This document shows, piece after piece, positions 15,650 through 26,010 of a stretch of 64,000 bases of DNA. The translations under genes were made by a program, and so were the position numbers. Positions within the stretch are counted from its first letter, which is position 1; each line of letters starts with the position of its first letter. The stretch spans positions 3,472,001 through 3,536,000 of the forward strand of contig NZ_CP031123.2 of the NCBI RefSeq assembly GCF_002843235.3, read 5' to 3'. The notes under the pieces were generated by a model. It was not told where the DNA came from. It did no database searches and worked only from the letters and a program-made list of their open reading frames with translations. Source of the DNA: Providencia huaxiensis. GTDB lineage: Bacteria; Pseudomonadota; Gammaproteobacteria; Enterobacterales; Enterobacteriaceae.

Positions 15650-16414
15650 TTAGTGTGTTATTCCACACATTGCCGTTCTTCCGACACAACCTTTAATTTG
15701 AATGATGGGTTTTTGATCCAATATTGGTGAATCAATACTTGATGAAGCATTACTCTCATAAGCCGGTTTGAATCCTACAATTTGCTCAGCGAGTGTATCT
15801 GGCTGTTGGAGTTGAGTAGGCGATGATGTAGGTATTTTCATATCTTTAAAGAAATGTAATTCAATATTTAAACGCTCTCGATTCATTTCTTTCATTAACA
15901 TTTCAACTTCATAAATCTCTTTAGCTAACTCATTACTTTTCCTATTGAAACTAGAAATAGGTGTGAAAATCATGCCCCGTAATCCGCCATGATTAATAAA
16001 ATCTATTTTCTTGAAATTATTTTCTGGCTGATTCCAACTCTCATTATTTTGCAAATCTTGATTGACTTCCTTGATATATATATCAATTTCAAATTGACTA
16101 TAATGCCAATTTTCTTCTTTCAAATCGGTAAGCATGGATTCTTGCTTTAATAACATATCAGAAATTTGTTTTACTTTATTATACTGCTCAGATAAATTTT
16201 TCATTATTTTAACTTCAACCGTATTCATGGTATTTTTAATTTTATCCGAATCACGCCTTTTAGATACTAACAAACCCTCACGAACAGAATCCATTCTCTC
16301 TATTGATTCATCAGCACTATTATTTACACTAATTAATAACTTATTAACTCTTTCTATTTTCAACCTAAGTAAATCTAGATTTTTATTTATATTTTCAAAA
16401 ATTTCATTTTCCAT
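15650..16414 (-). CDS. Hypothetical coiled-coil protein with a Cys-containing C-terminal tail
   Basis: About 254 residues, family not recognised. Heptad-like, Lys/Glu/Asn-rich helices cover about residues 1-125 and 160-195 and suggest coiled coils. A Ser/Pro/Gln-rich linker (about 198-238) leads to a conserved-looking tail, KGCVGRTAMCGITH, holding the only two cysteines. No signal peptide or membrane span. An upstream ATG at 16429 exists, but its GGAG serves better as the ribosome site for the ATG at 16414. Strong AT bias suggests recent acquisition. The role is unknown. Confidence 0.6.
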   Translation of the reverse strand: MENEIFENINKNLDLLRLKIERVNKLLISVNNSADESIERMDSVREGLLVSKRRDSDKIKNTMNTVEVKIMKNLSEQYNKVKQISDMLLKQESMLTDLKEENWHYSQFEIDIYIKEVNQDLQNNESWNQPENNFKKIDFINHGGLRGMIFTPISSFNRKSNELAKEIYEVEMLMKEMNRERLNIELHFFKDMKIPTSSPTQLQQPDTLAEQIVGFKPAYESNASSSIDSPILDQKPIIQIKGCVGRTAMCGITH

Positions 16415-16570
16415 ATGAATAATCTCCATTAATTAATTAAATCAAAAATGAGAATAAAGATTATCGCAAGTTAAAATAAAAAACAAACAGTTTAAATATA
16501 TCATTAATTTATAAAATAAAGGATACATTATTCAGTGTTATATAATTTCTATTATATTTATTTGTAGATT

Positions 16571-16594
16571 AGTACCGCAATTCTTCGCGGTACT
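16571..16594 (-). terminator. Hairpin after uvrD
   Basis: An eight-base stem (AGTACCGC / GCGGTACT) with an eight-base loop sits about 15 bases past the uvrD stop. It lacks a T tract and is a likely but weak terminator. Confidence 0.45.
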
Positions 16595-16609
16595 ATATTG
16601 AATTGAGAT

Positions 16610-18772
16610 CTACAGCATTTCTAGCCGTGCATAAGAAGCCACCAGCCATTTAATCCCTTGCCCTTGGAAAGCGATTTGTAGACGACAGTGCTCGCCACTA
16701 CCTTCTAAATTAATAATCGTGCCTTCACCAAATTTTGGGTGCATCACTCGTTGCCCTAATGAATAACCCGAATCATTTTGGCTAATCGGGGTTCCAAGAC
16801 GCTGGTGGCTAACAGGCCGAGAAACTGTCGCTCTTAAACGTACTTCTTCCACACACTCGGTGGGTAATTCACCGATAAAACGTGAAGGACGGTGATAAAC
16901 TTCTTTACCATATAACCGACGGCTTTCTGCGTAGGTGATCGTGAGTTTTTCCATTGCTCGGGTAATACCGACATAGGCAAGGCGACGCTCTTCTTCAAGG
17001 CGACCGCTTTCATCCATCGACATCTGGCTTGGGAACATACCTTCTTCCATTCCCACAATGAATACAACTGGAAACTCTAGACCTTTAGCTGAATGCAAAG
17101 TCATCAATTGAACCGCATCTTGACTGACATCCGCTTGCCCGTCCCCCGCTTCCAATGCCGCATGAGAAAGAAAAGCCTGCAGTGGCATTAAGTCTTGGTC
17201 TTCATCTTGATAACTAAAGTCACGAGTCGCGTTGACTAGCTCTTCCAAGTTTTCAATACGTGCCTGTGCTTTTTCACCTTTTTCTTGCTCATACATCGCT
17301 CGTAAGCCTGAGTCATTAATCACTCTATCAGCTTGAACGTGTAATGGCATGTCTTGGGTTTCTTTAGCTAATGCATCGACTAATTCTAAGAAACGCTCAA
17401 TTGCAGCGGCTGCCCGCCCTCCCAAAACCTGCTCGCGAAGTAAGTACTCACAACTTTCCCATAAGGTCAGTTGTTGATCCCGTGCAGTTTGGCGAACAGT
17501 ATCTAGTGTTCTGTCCCCAATCCCGCGTGTTGGTGTATTGACCACCCGTTCAAAAGAGGCATCATCATTGCGGTTTGCGATCAGCCTTAAATAAGAAAGC
17601 GCATCTTTGATTTCTTGGCGTTCAAAGAAACGTTGCCCACCATAGATACGATATGGCATAGCACTTTGGATGAGCGCTTCTTCCAATACACGAGACTGGG
17701 CATTACTACGGTACAGCATCGCGCAATCTTGTAAAGCTCCCCCATTTTCATGCCATTGCTTAATACGCCCAACCACATAGCGGGCTTCATCTAACTCATT
17801 AAAAGCACAATAGAGGGAAATTGGCTCGCCATCTCCACCTTCCGTCCATAAATTTTTTCCTAAGCGGTCACTATTATTCGCGATCAATGTATTCGCTGCT
17901 TTTAATATATTATTCGTTGAGCGGTAGTTTTGCTCAAGACGGATAGTTTCTGCACCAGGAAAATCATTAAGAAAGCGCTGGATATTTTCGACTTGAGCGC
18001 CACGCCAACCATAGATTGACTGGTCATCATCACCAACAATCATGACTTTGCCTGTATCCCCCGCGAGTACACGGATCCATGCATATTGAATATTATTGGT
18101 ATCTTGGAATTCATCGACAAGAATATTGGTAAAACGCTCACGATAATGCTGCAATACATGAGGCTTGTTTAACCACAGTTCATGGGCACGTAATAATAGC
18201 TCAGCAAAATCCACGAGCCCGGCTCTATCACAGGCTTCTTGGTAAGCTTGGTATACTTTTAGCCATGTGGCTTCGACTGGGTTTCCGTAAGCTTCAATGT
18301 GCTGAGGACGCAGACCCTCATCTTTTTTACCATTGATGTACCACATCCCCTGACGTGGTGGCCATTGTTTTTCATCTAAATTCATCGCTTTAAGTAAACG
18401 ACGAATTAAACGGTATTGGTCATCGCTATCGAGAATTTGGAAATCTTGGGGTAAATTGGCATCCATATAGTGTTGGCGCAATAAACGATGCGCTAAGCCG
18501 TGGAATGTTCCTATCCACATTCCGCCTTCACTGGTTCCAATCAATTGATTGATTCTGTGCCGCATCTCTGCCGCTGCTTTGTTCGTGAACGTCACTGCCA
18601 TAATTGAAAATGGAGAAGCATTTTCCACAGACATCAGCCATGCGATTCGATGCACTAGCACCCGAGTTTTACCACTACCCGCCCCCGCAAGGACAAGTAA
18701 ATTGGTACGCGGTGCGGCAACCGCTTCGCGCTGTTTGTCATTAAGACCTTCAAGCAGATAAGAGACGTCCAT
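16610..18772 (-). CDS. uvrD: DNA helicase II (UvrD)
   Basis: A 720-residue superfamily 1A 3'-5' helicase of nucleotide excision and mismatch repair, the same length as E. coli UvrD. Walker A is GAGSGKT (residues 30-36), the Walker B region is VDEFQDTN, motif III is [13 protein letters not shown], motif IV QNYRST, motif V LMTLHSAKGLEF and motif VI VGITRA; the C-terminal tail carries the Tudor-like end (GEGTIINLEG). The frame opens four codons earlier, but MDVSYLL is the family start. It is preceded by a LexA box and a terminator-like leader hairpin. Confidence 0.96.
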   Translation of the reverse strand: MDVSYLLEGLNDKQREAVAAPRTNLLVLAGAGSGKTRVLVHRIAWLMSVENASPFSIMAVTFTNKAAAEMRHRINQLIGTSEGGMWIGTFHGLAHRLLRQHYMDANLPQDFQILDSDDQYRLIRRLLKAMNLDEKQWPPRQGMWYINGKKDEGLRPQHIEAYGNPVEATWLKVYQAYQEACDRAGLVDFAELLLRAHELWLNKPHVLQHYRERFTNILVDEFQDTNNIQYAWIRVLAGDTGKVMIVGDDDQSIYGWRGAQVENIQRFLNDFPGAETIRLEQNYRSTNNILKAANTLIANNSDRLGKNLWTEGGDGEPISLYCAFNELDEARYVVGRIKQWHENGGALQDCAMLYRSNAQSRVLEEALIQSAMPYRIYGGQRFFERQEIKDALSYLRLIANRNDDASFERVVNTPTRGIGDRTLDTVRQTARDQQLTLWESCEYLLREQVLGGRAAAAIERFLELVDALAKETQDMPLHVQADRVINDSGLRAMYEQEKGEKAQARIENLEELVNATRDFSYQDEDQDLMPLQAFLSHAALEAGDGQADVSQDAVQLMTLHSAKGLEFPVVFIVGMEEGMFPSQMSMDESGRLEEERRLAYVGITRAMEKLTITYAESRRLYGKEVYHRPSRFIGELPTECVEEVRLRATVSRPVSHQRLGTPISQNDSGYSLGQRVMHPKFGEGTIINLEGSGEHCRLQIAFQGQGIKWLVASYARLEML

Positions 18773-18790
18773 AGTTACCATCAAAGCAAA

Positions 18791-18810
18791 ACAGTGGCTA
18801 ACACCACTGT
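18791..18810 (-). terminator. Leader terminator/attenuator in front of uvrD
   Basis: A seven-base perfect stem (ACAGTGG / CCACTGT) followed on the minus strand by TTTTGCTTT lies between the uvrD promoter region and the start codon. A terminator in this position is known for E. coli uvrD; it would also end transcripts from the dapF-xerC-yigB side. Confidence 0.65.
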
Positions 18811-18834
18811 GAGGTTATTGACAATGGCGATTGC

Positions 18835-18854
18835 CACTGTTTTTTTATACAGTA
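18835..18854 (-). promoter_or_regulatory. LexA (SOS) box of uvrD
   Basis: CTGT at 18837-18840 and ACAG at 18849-18852 flank eight AT-only bases, matching CTGT-N8-ACAG, with flanking bases that fit the extended palindrome. A TATAAT hexamer on the minus strand lies at 18859-18864, overlapping the yigB stop. Confidence 0.85.
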
Positions 18855-18859
18855 AATGA

Positions 18860-19576
18860 TTATACCAATGATAAGAGAGAATCCAACCGCGAAATTTCCA
18901 CATGCGGTAATAAACGCACCTCTTTCTCTTCCATCAGTGTTTTTTGATTTGTGTTGATCCAGCAGGCTTGCATGCCGCTGTTAATTGCACCTTCAACATC
19001 CGTCAGCAAGTTATCCCCAACATGAAGAATAAACTGTGGCTCCATCTCAAGCCGCTTCGCAGCTAAACGGTACATATCACAAAATGGCTTTGAGCGGCCG
19101 TCGGGCCCTGCTTTCAATACAAATTGAAAATATTGGCCTAACCCACATGCTTCAGGTTCTGCATTTCCATTAGTAATCGCCACCAGCGGAACTTTCTCTG
19201 CGAGCTGACGCAGTGTTTCATGGGTGGATTGCGGGATATCGATTCTATTTCGCCAATATGTGAAGTGCGCCATGATATCATCCGCCCCTTTTTGTGCGGC
19301 GTCTTTCGAGTAACCATAATGGCAAAGCATCATTTTGGAAGAAAGCCAACGCCAGCGTGATATATCATGATAAATATCAGGCTCTTGTTCTTCAACAAGA
19401 CGCCGAAAAGCATAAAGATCTTCATTATTAAAATGATTAAAGCGCGGGTCATATTCACGAACAAAACGTAAAACTTCTTCTTCCGTTTTATCAATAACGG
19501 GATGGTTATCGTAAAGCGTGTCATCCAAATCAAACGTGATCGCCAAAATGGGTGATAACGGACGGTAAAAATGCAT
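18860..19576 (-). CDS. yigB: HAD-family FMN/5-amino-ribitylamino-uracil-phosphate phosphatase YigB
   Basis: A 238-residue HAD hydrolase. Motif I is [11 protein letters not shown], motif II VAITNGN, motif III lysine follows in [10 protein letters not shown], and motif IV is [14 protein letters not shown]. coli YigB dephosphorylates FMN and 5-amino-6-(5-phosphoribitylamino)uracil in riboflavin metabolism. Its start codon overlaps the xerC stop by one base, so it is translationally coupled to xerC. Confidence 0.93.
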   Translation of the reverse strand: MHFYRPLSPILAITFDLDDTLYDNHPVIDKTEEEVLRFVREYDPRFNHFNNEDLYAFRRLVEEQEPDIYHDISRWRWLSSKMMLCHYGYSKDAAQKGADDIMAHFTYWRNRIDIPQSTHETLRQLAEKVPLVAITNGNAEPEACGLGQYFQFVLKAGPDGRSKPFCDMYRLAAKRLEMEPQFILHVGDNLLTDVEGAINSGMQACWINTNQKTLMEEKEVRLLPHVEISRLDSLLSLV

Positions 19577-20511
19577 TAAGGTTTCTCCCTCTTTGCTCTC
19601 GGATGAGCCACATCATAAACGTTTGCTAAGTGCTGAAAATCAAGGTGCGTATAGATTTGTGTCGTCGATAAATTTGCATGCCCAAGAAGTTCTTGCACTC
19701 CACGTAAATTCCCACTTGATTCAAGGATATGTGTCGCAAAAGAGTGGCGTAATTTATGGGGATTAATGTGGCTATTAACCCCTTGTTTTATTCCCCATTG
19801 CTCAAAACGTTTCTGTACGTTCCTATTCGAAATACGTTTACCGCTTTGGGTTGAGATAAAAACAGCGTCATCTTCTGGGTCATAGAGTTCTCGCATCTCA
19901 AGCCAACGCTGCAGCCAGCTCACCGCTGTTTTACCCATTGGCACTCTGCGCTCTTTGCTCCCTTTTCCCATCACCCACACTTCACCCGTATTTAAATCAA
20001 GATGACGAACGTCCAGCCCAACGAGCTCAGATAACCGTAACCCCGCACCGTACATCACTTCAAGCATTGTTCGGTCACGTACAACAAGGGGGTCGCCACT
20101 ATCCATATTCAACAGTTGGGAAACTTCATCCACATCCATATTTTTAGGGAGACGCTTTTTAGATTTAGGGGCATGGATTGCTTTTGCCGGGTTTGCTGGT
20201 AGTTCCCCTTGATGAACCATCCAATCAAAAAAACTACGTAGCGATGATAACCGCAACGCCATACTTGCCGCTTGCAAGCCCGATTTACGACTTTTAGCGG
20301 CAACATTGCGCACAATAGTCGCATCCACTTTTTGCCATTCGTGGATATTTAAGGAGGCTAACATTTCCACGATAACGCTGAGTTGGCGGCGATAATTAGT
20401 GATAGTGACAGGGCTTAGCCGGCGTTCAACTCGCAAATAATGCAGAAAAGCTTCAATTTGGCTCATCAGCCCTTCTGGCTGATTTTTTACAGGCGTTCTA
20501 TCCATTGGCAT
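19576..20511 (-). CDS. xerC: Site-specific tyrosine recombinase XerC
   Basis: A 311-residue tyrosine recombinase that with XerD resolves chromosome dimers at dif. The N-terminal SAM-like DNA-binding domain spans about 15-105. Catalytic residues: Arg in [11 protein letters not shown], Lys in [26 protein letters not shown] and the nucleophile Tyr in QIYTHLD near residue 286. The first ATG (20511) has GAGG seven bases upstream. It overlaps the DUF484 gene by 25 bases in a different frame. It is a housekeeping recombinase, not evidence of a mobile element. Confidence 0.95.
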   Translation of the reverse strand: MPMDRTPVKNQPEGLMSQIEAFLHYLRVERRLSPVTITNYRRQLSVIVEMLASLNIHEWQKVDATIVRNVAAKSRKSGLQAASMALRLSSLRSFFDWMVHQGELPANPAKAIHAPKSKKRLPKNMDVDEVSQLLNMDSGDPLVVRDRTMLEVMYGAGLRLSELVGLDVRHLDLNTGEVWVMGKGSKERRVPMGKTAVSWLQRWLEMRELYDPEDDAVFISTQSGKRISNRNVQKRFEQWGIKQGVNSHINPHKLRHSFATHILESSGNLRGVQELLGHANLSTTQIYTHLDFQHLANVYDVAHPRAKREKP

Positions 20512-21191
20512 AATAACCTCGGTAGAATTTGAGCGACTTTTTCCAACATGACTGTTCCCATATCATGTTGATAGTGTTCACGATCCCGGCTAGTAAAAAT
20601 GACCATACCTGATTCACCGTGATGACCAAACAGTGAAATAGCGACTGAGCCGACATTTAATGCATCTGGTAAAAGTAGTTGGATTTCAGGGCCATTTAGC
20701 CGACCGAGGTAGTTACGGTTATCGCCAAACCGTTGAATTCTTACGGGTTCAAAGACACGACGCGAAATAACTAATTGATGTGCATCCATAGGTGCGGACA
20801 AATGCCAGCTATCACTAAACAAGCGTACCTGAGCACCAGATAAACCCAGCCTTTTTGCCCAACGATTTAGTGCTAACAGCATTTGCTGTAAACTTTCTGC
20901 TGATGACATTTCAATCACCAACACTAACAACTCTTCAAAAAGCTCCACATTTTCATGGGCTTGTTCAACCATAAAACGAATATCTTGTTCGAGCTCTTTG
21001 ATTTTCAACCGTTGACGGCTCATCACTAACTCAGGCAATGAAATCGCTTCCCGCACGACATGTGGGACTTTTAGTTGCTCCAACAGTTGTGCATTACGAA
21101 GAAAAAAATAGGGGTTTTCCGTTAAGTAGCGCACGACATCAAGCTCATCAATCTGATGAACCAACTCCTGTGCTTTTTTGGTTTTATCCAT
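20487..21191 (-). CDS. yigA: DUF484 family protein YigA
   Basis: A 234-residue protein of the DUF484 family, GAF-like in predicted fold. It starts with a helical region ([11 protein letters not shown] near residue 20), has a central coiled segment, and ends with a sensor-like beta/alpha domain ([12 protein letters not shown], then [12 protein letters not shown]). The molecular role is unknown. It lies between dapF and xerC in the usual dapF-yigA-xerC-yigB order. Confidence 0.88.
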   Translation of the reverse strand: MDKTKKAQELVHQIDELDVVRYLTENPYFFLRNAQLLEQLKVPHVVREAISLPELVMSRQRLKIKELEQDIRFMVEQAHENVELFEELLVLVIEMSSAESLQQMLLALNRWAKRLGLSGAQVRLFSDSWHLSAPMDAHQLVISRRVFEPVRIQRFGDNRNYLGRLNGPEIQLLLPDALNVGSVAISLFGHHGESGMVIFTSRDREHYQHDMGTVMLEKVAQILPRLLCQWIERL

Positions 21192-21215
21192 TTTTCCCTC
21201 TTCAGCTATTCAAAA

Positions 21216-22040
21216 TTAGAGTTGAATGACTCCGTCATAAACATGCGTTGCAGGGCCTGTCATATAAAGTGGCGACCCTGGGCCTTCCCACGCGATATCT
21301 AATGAGCCCCCCGGCAAATCGACTTTGACCCGCTTCGCCAGTAGCCCTTGAGTAATTCCAACTGCGACAGCCGCGCATGCTCCGCTACCACAAGCTTGAG
21401 TTTCCCCAGCCCCGCGTTCATAAACACGCAAGCGAATGTGGTCAGCGCTGATAATTTCCATAAAACCAATATTGGCACGTTCTGGAAAACGCTCATGATT
21501 TTCTAAAGCGGGACCTAAAACTTCGACTTCTGCCGTATGAATACTTTCAACTTGAATCACACAATGCGGGTTACCCATTGAGACAACCCCACACAACACT
21601 GTACGTTCTTGTGCTCGAATAATATAGGTCTTTTCTTCTTTGACGGCGCGAAATGGTACTCTCTGCGGTTCAAAATCAGGTTCGCCCATATTAACGCTGA
21701 CATCATCATTCTCATTTATGGTTAATGTCATACGGCCGGACTGAGTACTGACTTTAATTTTTTGCTTATTCGTTAAGCCTTTGAGCCTAACAAAACGAGC
21801 AAAACAACGGGCTCCATTGCCACATTGTGCAACTTCACTGCCATCCGCATTAAAAATACGATAATGAAAATCAAGGTCAGGGTCATAAGGAGCTTCAACT
21901 AATAGTAGTTGATCGAACCCAACGCCTGTGTGCCTATCTGCTAACCGACAAATCAATTCAGGCGAAAAATACACATTTTGTGTAACACCATCGACAACCA
22001 TGAAGTCATTGCCTAAGCCATGCATTTTAGAAAATTGCAT
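21216..22040 (-). CDS. dapF: Diaminopimelate epimerase
   Basis: A 274-residue cofactor-independent epimerase converting LL- to meso-diaminopimelate for lysine and peptidoglycan. The two catalytic cysteines are in QCGNGARC (near residue 73) and [10 protein letters not shown] (near 217), which also bind the substrate carboxylate. The frame opens four codons upstream, but [13 protein letters not shown] is the conserved start. It lies 21 bases after lptM on the same strand. Confidence 0.96.
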   Translation of the reverse strand: MQFSKMHGLGNDFMVVDGVTQNVYFSPELICRLADRHTGVGFDQLLLVEAPYDPDLDFHYRIFNADGSEVAQCGNGARCFARFVRLKGLTNKQKIKVSTQSGRMTLTINENDDVSVNMGEPDFEPQRVPFRAVKEEKTYIIRAQERTVLCGVVSMGNPHCVIQVESIHTAEVEVLGPALENHERFPERANIGFMEIISADHIRLRVYERGAGETQACGSGACAAVAVGITQGLLAKRVKVDLPGGSLDIAWEGPGSPLYMTGPATHVYDGVIQL

Positions 22041-22061
22041 TTCACGCTCCATTGAGGCGAC

Positions 22062-22247
22062 TTACTGATTATTTGTGGTTTGAGCCGGCTCTTTGGCAGT
22101 ACTGTCTTGTGCGGTAGGTTGCACATCAGATGCCTTAGCCAGAGCTGCAGTTTCTTCCGGCGGAAAATACAACGGGCCTTTTAAGCCACAGCCAGAAAGG
22201 GTAAATAAAACAACTAGTGCACTAAGCCCAATTAAACTTTTTTTCAT
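22062..22247 (-). CDS. lptM: Small outer-membrane lipoprotein LptM (YifL)
   Basis: A 61-residue lipoprotein. The lipobox is LSGC with the lipidated Cys at residue 20, then the family segment GLKGPLYFPPEE and an Ala/Thr/Gln-rich tail. E. coli LptM helps the LptD/LptE lipopolysaccharide translocon to mature. The open frame extends 16 codons upstream, but the signal peptide begins at MKKSLIGL, which sets the start at 22247. It forms the head of the lptM-dapF-yigA-xerC-yigB unit. Confidence 0.9.
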   Translation of the reverse strand: MKKSLIGLSALVVLFTLSGCGLKGPLYFPPEETAALAKASDVQPTAQDSTAKEPAQTTNNQ

Positions 22248-22482
22248 TCTTTTTCGCCCGTAATACTTACTTTTGACATCTGATATTTTACACAATAACA
22301 GGAGTGGCCTCGCAAATCACGCCTGTTTATCCAGCATGCTGATATTATATACTTTAGGCTAAATTTAGTCTGAAATTTTTAGTGGGTATGCTTAGATTGA
22401 CCCCAATGTAGGTTCCCTCCTATAATTTCAATTAACAATAATAATTTCAATTAAACCATTGTGAGCAAACAGGAAATTAATC

Positions 22483-22800
22483 GTGAATGACAGCGAATTT
22501 CATCAGCTAGCCGAAACGCTACTAAGCAGCATCGAAGAGCATTTAGATAACTATGAGGGTGATGCCGATATTGATTGTGAAATCAATGGTGGTGTGATGA
22601 CGCTTAGTTTTGAAGATGGCAGTAAAATTATTATCAACAAACAAGAGGCATTCCACCAAATATGGTTAGCAACTAAACAGGGTGGGTACCATTATGATTA
22701 TAAACAAGGTCATTGGATTTGTGACCGCTCAGGGCATGAATTTAAGACTAAACTAGCCGAGGCAATTGCTTTTCAAAGCCAAGAGCCCTTTTCATTCTAA
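22483..22800 (+). CDS. cyaY: Frataxin-like iron-sulfur regulator CyaY
   Basis: A 105-residue bacterial frataxin that binds iron and IscS and modulates Fe-S cluster assembly. It has the acidic first helix (E-F-H-Q-L-A-E...[10 protein letters not shown]) and the beta-sheet segments [19 protein letters not shown] and [14 protein letters not shown]. It starts with GTG at 22483, preceded by AGGAAA. It is divergent from lptM and converges on cyaA with 43 bases between. Confidence 0.94.
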   Translation: MNDSEFHQLAETLLSSIEEHLDNYEGDADIDCEINGGVMTLSFEDGSKIIINKQEAFHQIWLATKQGGYHYDYKQGHWICDRSGHEFKTKLAEAIAFQSQEPFSF

Positions 22801-22843
22801 GCGTTACGAGTTTAGACGGTGGGCAGCGTTATACTGCCTACCA

Positions 22844-25417
22844 TCAATAATAGTGCGCTTGTGGGTGCTGCGGTTGGCTCGAATGCATTTCATACCCAAT
22901 GTCATCATCTTCTGCCGTAAATGGCCATGTCCCGCCAGAAAATGCAACAACTTGGTTTTTACCGTCTTGATTAATGATTTGGTAAAATTGCGGTAAATTG
23001 AAGTTGATAAAGTTTGCACCATAGGTAAACCGGTCGTGGGAAGAAGAATAGAATTTACTCACATCACGGACAAGATCTTCTTTCGACCCTTCACAGTGGG
23101 AATAAATTTCAACCCGATTCGCTTCATCTAAAACATAAATATTAAAACCGGTATTGTCTGCGGTATTTTCAAAGAAAAACTGTACAATCCCTTCACTCGC
23201 ATAGCCATCAACAACGGCAGGCAAATGGTTGTCACTCTTCGCCTGAAGTTTAACTGGCCAGCCATGCAGCTTGTTATGGGAGATAGCCCCATAGAACTCA
23301 ACCGCATTCTCAAGTTTTTGTACGGATACATTCAGGCGCTCAAAGAATAAACCCCACGTTTGCCCCGCGATACGTAATGCTTTAAAACGCCCAGGGTCAT
23401 TTCGGTTGCTCGATAAACGTAATTCAACACACTCAGATATTAGCTGTTGTACACGGGTACGAATCAACCCACGTAAGTGCTCACTATAACAAAACACCTC
23501 GACCGCTTCAGGAGGCGATGCATCTTGATGCATTTTCCCTAAAATGGTCTTAAGTGCTTCTAACATGCACTGTTCTCCGCTGAAATGTAGCGTTCTTACC
23601 TCATTCCACGAATTGCGATATAACAAATCAATGCTACCGATCAGGCATTGTTGTGATTCGCCAAAACTGAAAATATCCAGTTTTCTAAAATCAACATGAA
23701 CGACTTGCTCTGAATATACCTGTGTTGGGTCTTTTTCTAAATTAACAATGATTGCAAGATGGCGAATTTCACACGGGCTATAAAGCGCTTTTGGCGTTGG
23801 GGCGGGCAACCTGATAGGAAAATGACTTGAAACATCGTGCATTAGCTCAAGCAGTTTTCGTTCATCACACTGGGATTTCCCATTATGCATATAAACTTGG
23901 GTTGTCTCAGTCAGCAGACCATTAAAATACGCCCACGCCACTAATTTATTTAAATAGCGGTTATATTCAAGAGGTTGATGCCCAATAATAGCATCAATAT
24001 TTGGTGCTTGGTTATACAGATACCAACCACTCCGGTTCGCGCGCCCTTCTGGTACATAAATAAAGGTGAGATGCGCTTCGCTTAAATCAGGTGAAATTTG
24101 GGGGTTAACTAATGTCACCTTACCAGGAAGGGCCTCAAAAGCCGCATATAATTTACGGGTTAATACCCCAATATCTTGTGGGCTTGCACTAACACTTAAA
24201 TTATTTCTACGCGCAAAACGAATAAGATTACGATAACTTTGCATCATCGTGTCAAGTAACTCGTTATGCGCCTCACGGACACGCTCAATTTTCCACTGAT
24301 TACGCGTATCGAGTATCGACAAACGCGCTGATCCCCACCCCCATGATTCAACCAACTGAGACAACACATCACGGCGCCAGCCTGAGCACGTGTTAGCGTC
24401 TTCTTCAGACAGTTTTTCACACACTTTCAAGTAGAAACAGCGACGGATAAGATCAAGGCGAGTTAAATCATTAATTTCAGTCAGGTAACGTGTCACTCGC
24501 TCTAACATTAAACAGTATGAATCCAAGCCGTAACACACGATTTCGCCAGCATGTAAATGACGCTTAAACTCCATCGCTAATAGTTTGCCATTGGGATAGT
24601 CCCATGAATAGGACTCCAGCAAGATACTCTTCAACACGGCTTTATAGGGGGAATCGACACTTTTGTACAACTGCCATAGGCTTGCACCGAAATATTCCGC
24701 AGCAGAAAGTTCGCTTAACCCGCCTAAATCAAGCCATTCATTAGGCGTTAGCACGCCTTGTGCATATAACCCCATAACATATTCATCGTAATGCTGCTCT
24801 TCTTCAACCGGTACCATGGTCCACAGCAAACGTTTACCCGCCATACGCACAGCAGTTCGATAAAATTCATCTAATAATAGAATGTGTTGCGTTGAACCAC
24901 AGTTCTCCCCACCTATATGCCCACTGGCATGATGACGAAAACGATTTTCATCGATTAGAAAAACAGTGACATCAATGCCTAAAGACGCTGCCCACTGTTC
25001 AATTAAGGTGCACTTCTTTTGCAAAAAACGTTTTTCTTCGTGGTCTAACCAAGAAGGATGACAAACCCAAACGTCGATATCTGAACACTGACTTTGCCCA
25101 ACAGATGAAGTACTCCCCATTGAGTAAATACCCGTAATCGGTAATTCACCATTCGTTTCGGTTTCAATCGTGGGCAGAAAACGCGCAAAAGGTTCCAACC
25201 ATTTTTTTTGCTCTGTATCAGGAGAGAAAAAACAGACACCATGAGGCACATTACCTTCAATAAAACCAGGTATCATTGGATGATGATAATGAAACAAGAC
25301 AGGCAGCAAGCTATAAACCTTCGAGAAGGCTTCACTCATAGAAGCTGTTGCACGTTCCAACCGTAATTGGTTTATCGCATCCAGTCTTTGTTTTAAGGTT
25401 TCAATATAGAGATACAA
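22844..25417 (-). CDS. cyaA: Class I adenylate cyclase
   Basis: An 857-residue enzyme making cAMP, which activates CRP. The N-terminal catalytic half has the nucleotidyltransferase motif [19 protein letters not shown] (near residue 101), with the DxD metal ligands, and the glucose-responsive regulatory half follows. The start is TTG at 25417, preceded by AGG; enteric cyaA genes also start with TTG, which keeps expression low. A CRP-like site lies upstream. The protein ends shortly after [19 protein letters not shown], as in relatives. Confidence 0.96.
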   Translation of the reverse strand: MYLYIETLKQRLDAINQLRLERATASMSEAFSKVYSLLPVLFHYHHPMIPGFIEGNVPHGVCFFSPDTEQKKWLEPFARFLPTIETETNGELPITGIYSMGSTSSVGQSQCSDIDVWVCHPSWLDHEEKRFLQKKCTLIEQWAASLGIDVTVFLIDENRFRHHASGHIGGENCGSTQHILLLDEFYRTAVRMAGKRLLWTMVPVEEEQHYDEYVMGLYAQGVLTPNEWLDLGGLSELSAAEYFGASLWQLYKSVDSPYKAVLKSILLESYSWDYPNGKLLAMEFKRHLHAGEIVCYGLDSYCLMLERVTRYLTEINDLTRLDLIRRCFYLKVCEKLSEEDANTCSGWRRDVLSQLVESWGWGSARLSILDTRNQWKIERVREAHNELLDTMMQSYRNLIRFARRNNLSVSASPQDIGVLTRKLYAAFEALPGKVTLVNPQISPDLSEAHLTFIYVPEGRANRSGWYLYNQAPNIDAIIGHQPLEYNRYLNKLVAWAYFNGLLTETTQVYMHNGKSQCDERKLLELMHDVSSHFPIRLPAPTPKALYSPCEIRHLAIIVNLEKDPTQVYSEQVVHVDFRKLDIFSFGESQQCLIGSIDLLYRNSWNEVRTLHFSGEQCMLEALKTILGKMHQDASPPEAVEVFCYSEHLRGLIRTRVQQLISECVELRLSSNRNDPGRFKALRIAGQTWGLFFERLNVSVQKLENAVEFYGAISHNKLHGWPVKLQAKSDNHLPAVVDGYASEGIVQFFFENTADNTGFNIYVLDEANRVEIYSHCEGSKEDLVRDVSKFYSSSHDRFTYGANFINFNLPQFYQIINQDGKNQVVAFSGGTWPFTAEDDDIGYEMHSSQPQHPQAHYY

Positions 25418-25546
25418 AGGTTACGCCTGATTGAATGAAAGTAATACAAACCGGAGAATTTCCCAGCACCCAACAGATAGAGATAGATTTAAAATAATTT
25501 TCAAATGGATTGTCGGAAACGTGATCAATTTAACACCTTGCATCAA

Positions 25547-25568
25547 AAGGGTAAAGTAGATCACATAA
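25547..25568 (-). promoter_or_regulatory. Candidate CRP site in the cyaA-hemC intergenic region
   Basis: The half-site AGATCACAT at 25558-25566 is a full match to one arm of the CRP consensus; the other arm (AAGGGTAAAGT) is weak. E. coli cyaA is repressed by cAMP-CRP at its promoter. The remainder of 25418-26010, shared by the divergent cyaA and hemC promoters, shows no gene. Confidence 0.5.
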
Positions 25569-26010
25569 TTTTACGCGCTTATTTTTGATACAAAATGCTT
25601 TTCAACATATTGTATAAAAAGGCTTTTTATTTTTTAATCTGTAAAATATCCCTTGTTTTTCAATGGAATAATTTCTTTTTACCCAGTTGTTTAGTAAAAA
25701 AGCAAAATAGAATGATATTAAGTACAATACGCACAGCGTCTGTGCTTACACGCTTCAACACGAATTAACAGAAAACACAGAATGTTCCACGCAAAAAATA
25801 GCACGATAAGCTAAAGAAATCACTTAATAGCAGTTCTAGGTCATCTCATTTTGAATCTCTTTCTTGCATCATGGTAGAAAAAGTGAATCGGTGATAAACG
25901 ATTCAAAGAGGTTTTTTTCACCTAACTGGAAAAAATATCCTTAACATGTTAAAACTAATGCCAATTGTATGGTTAATCTGCGGCATTCTTCGCCAGAGAA
26001 AACAGTAAAA

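Noticed and set aside
19576..20511. Integrase of a mobile element
   Set aside because: The tyrosine recombinase is XerC in its conserved dapF-yigA-xerC-yigB context, not an element integrase.
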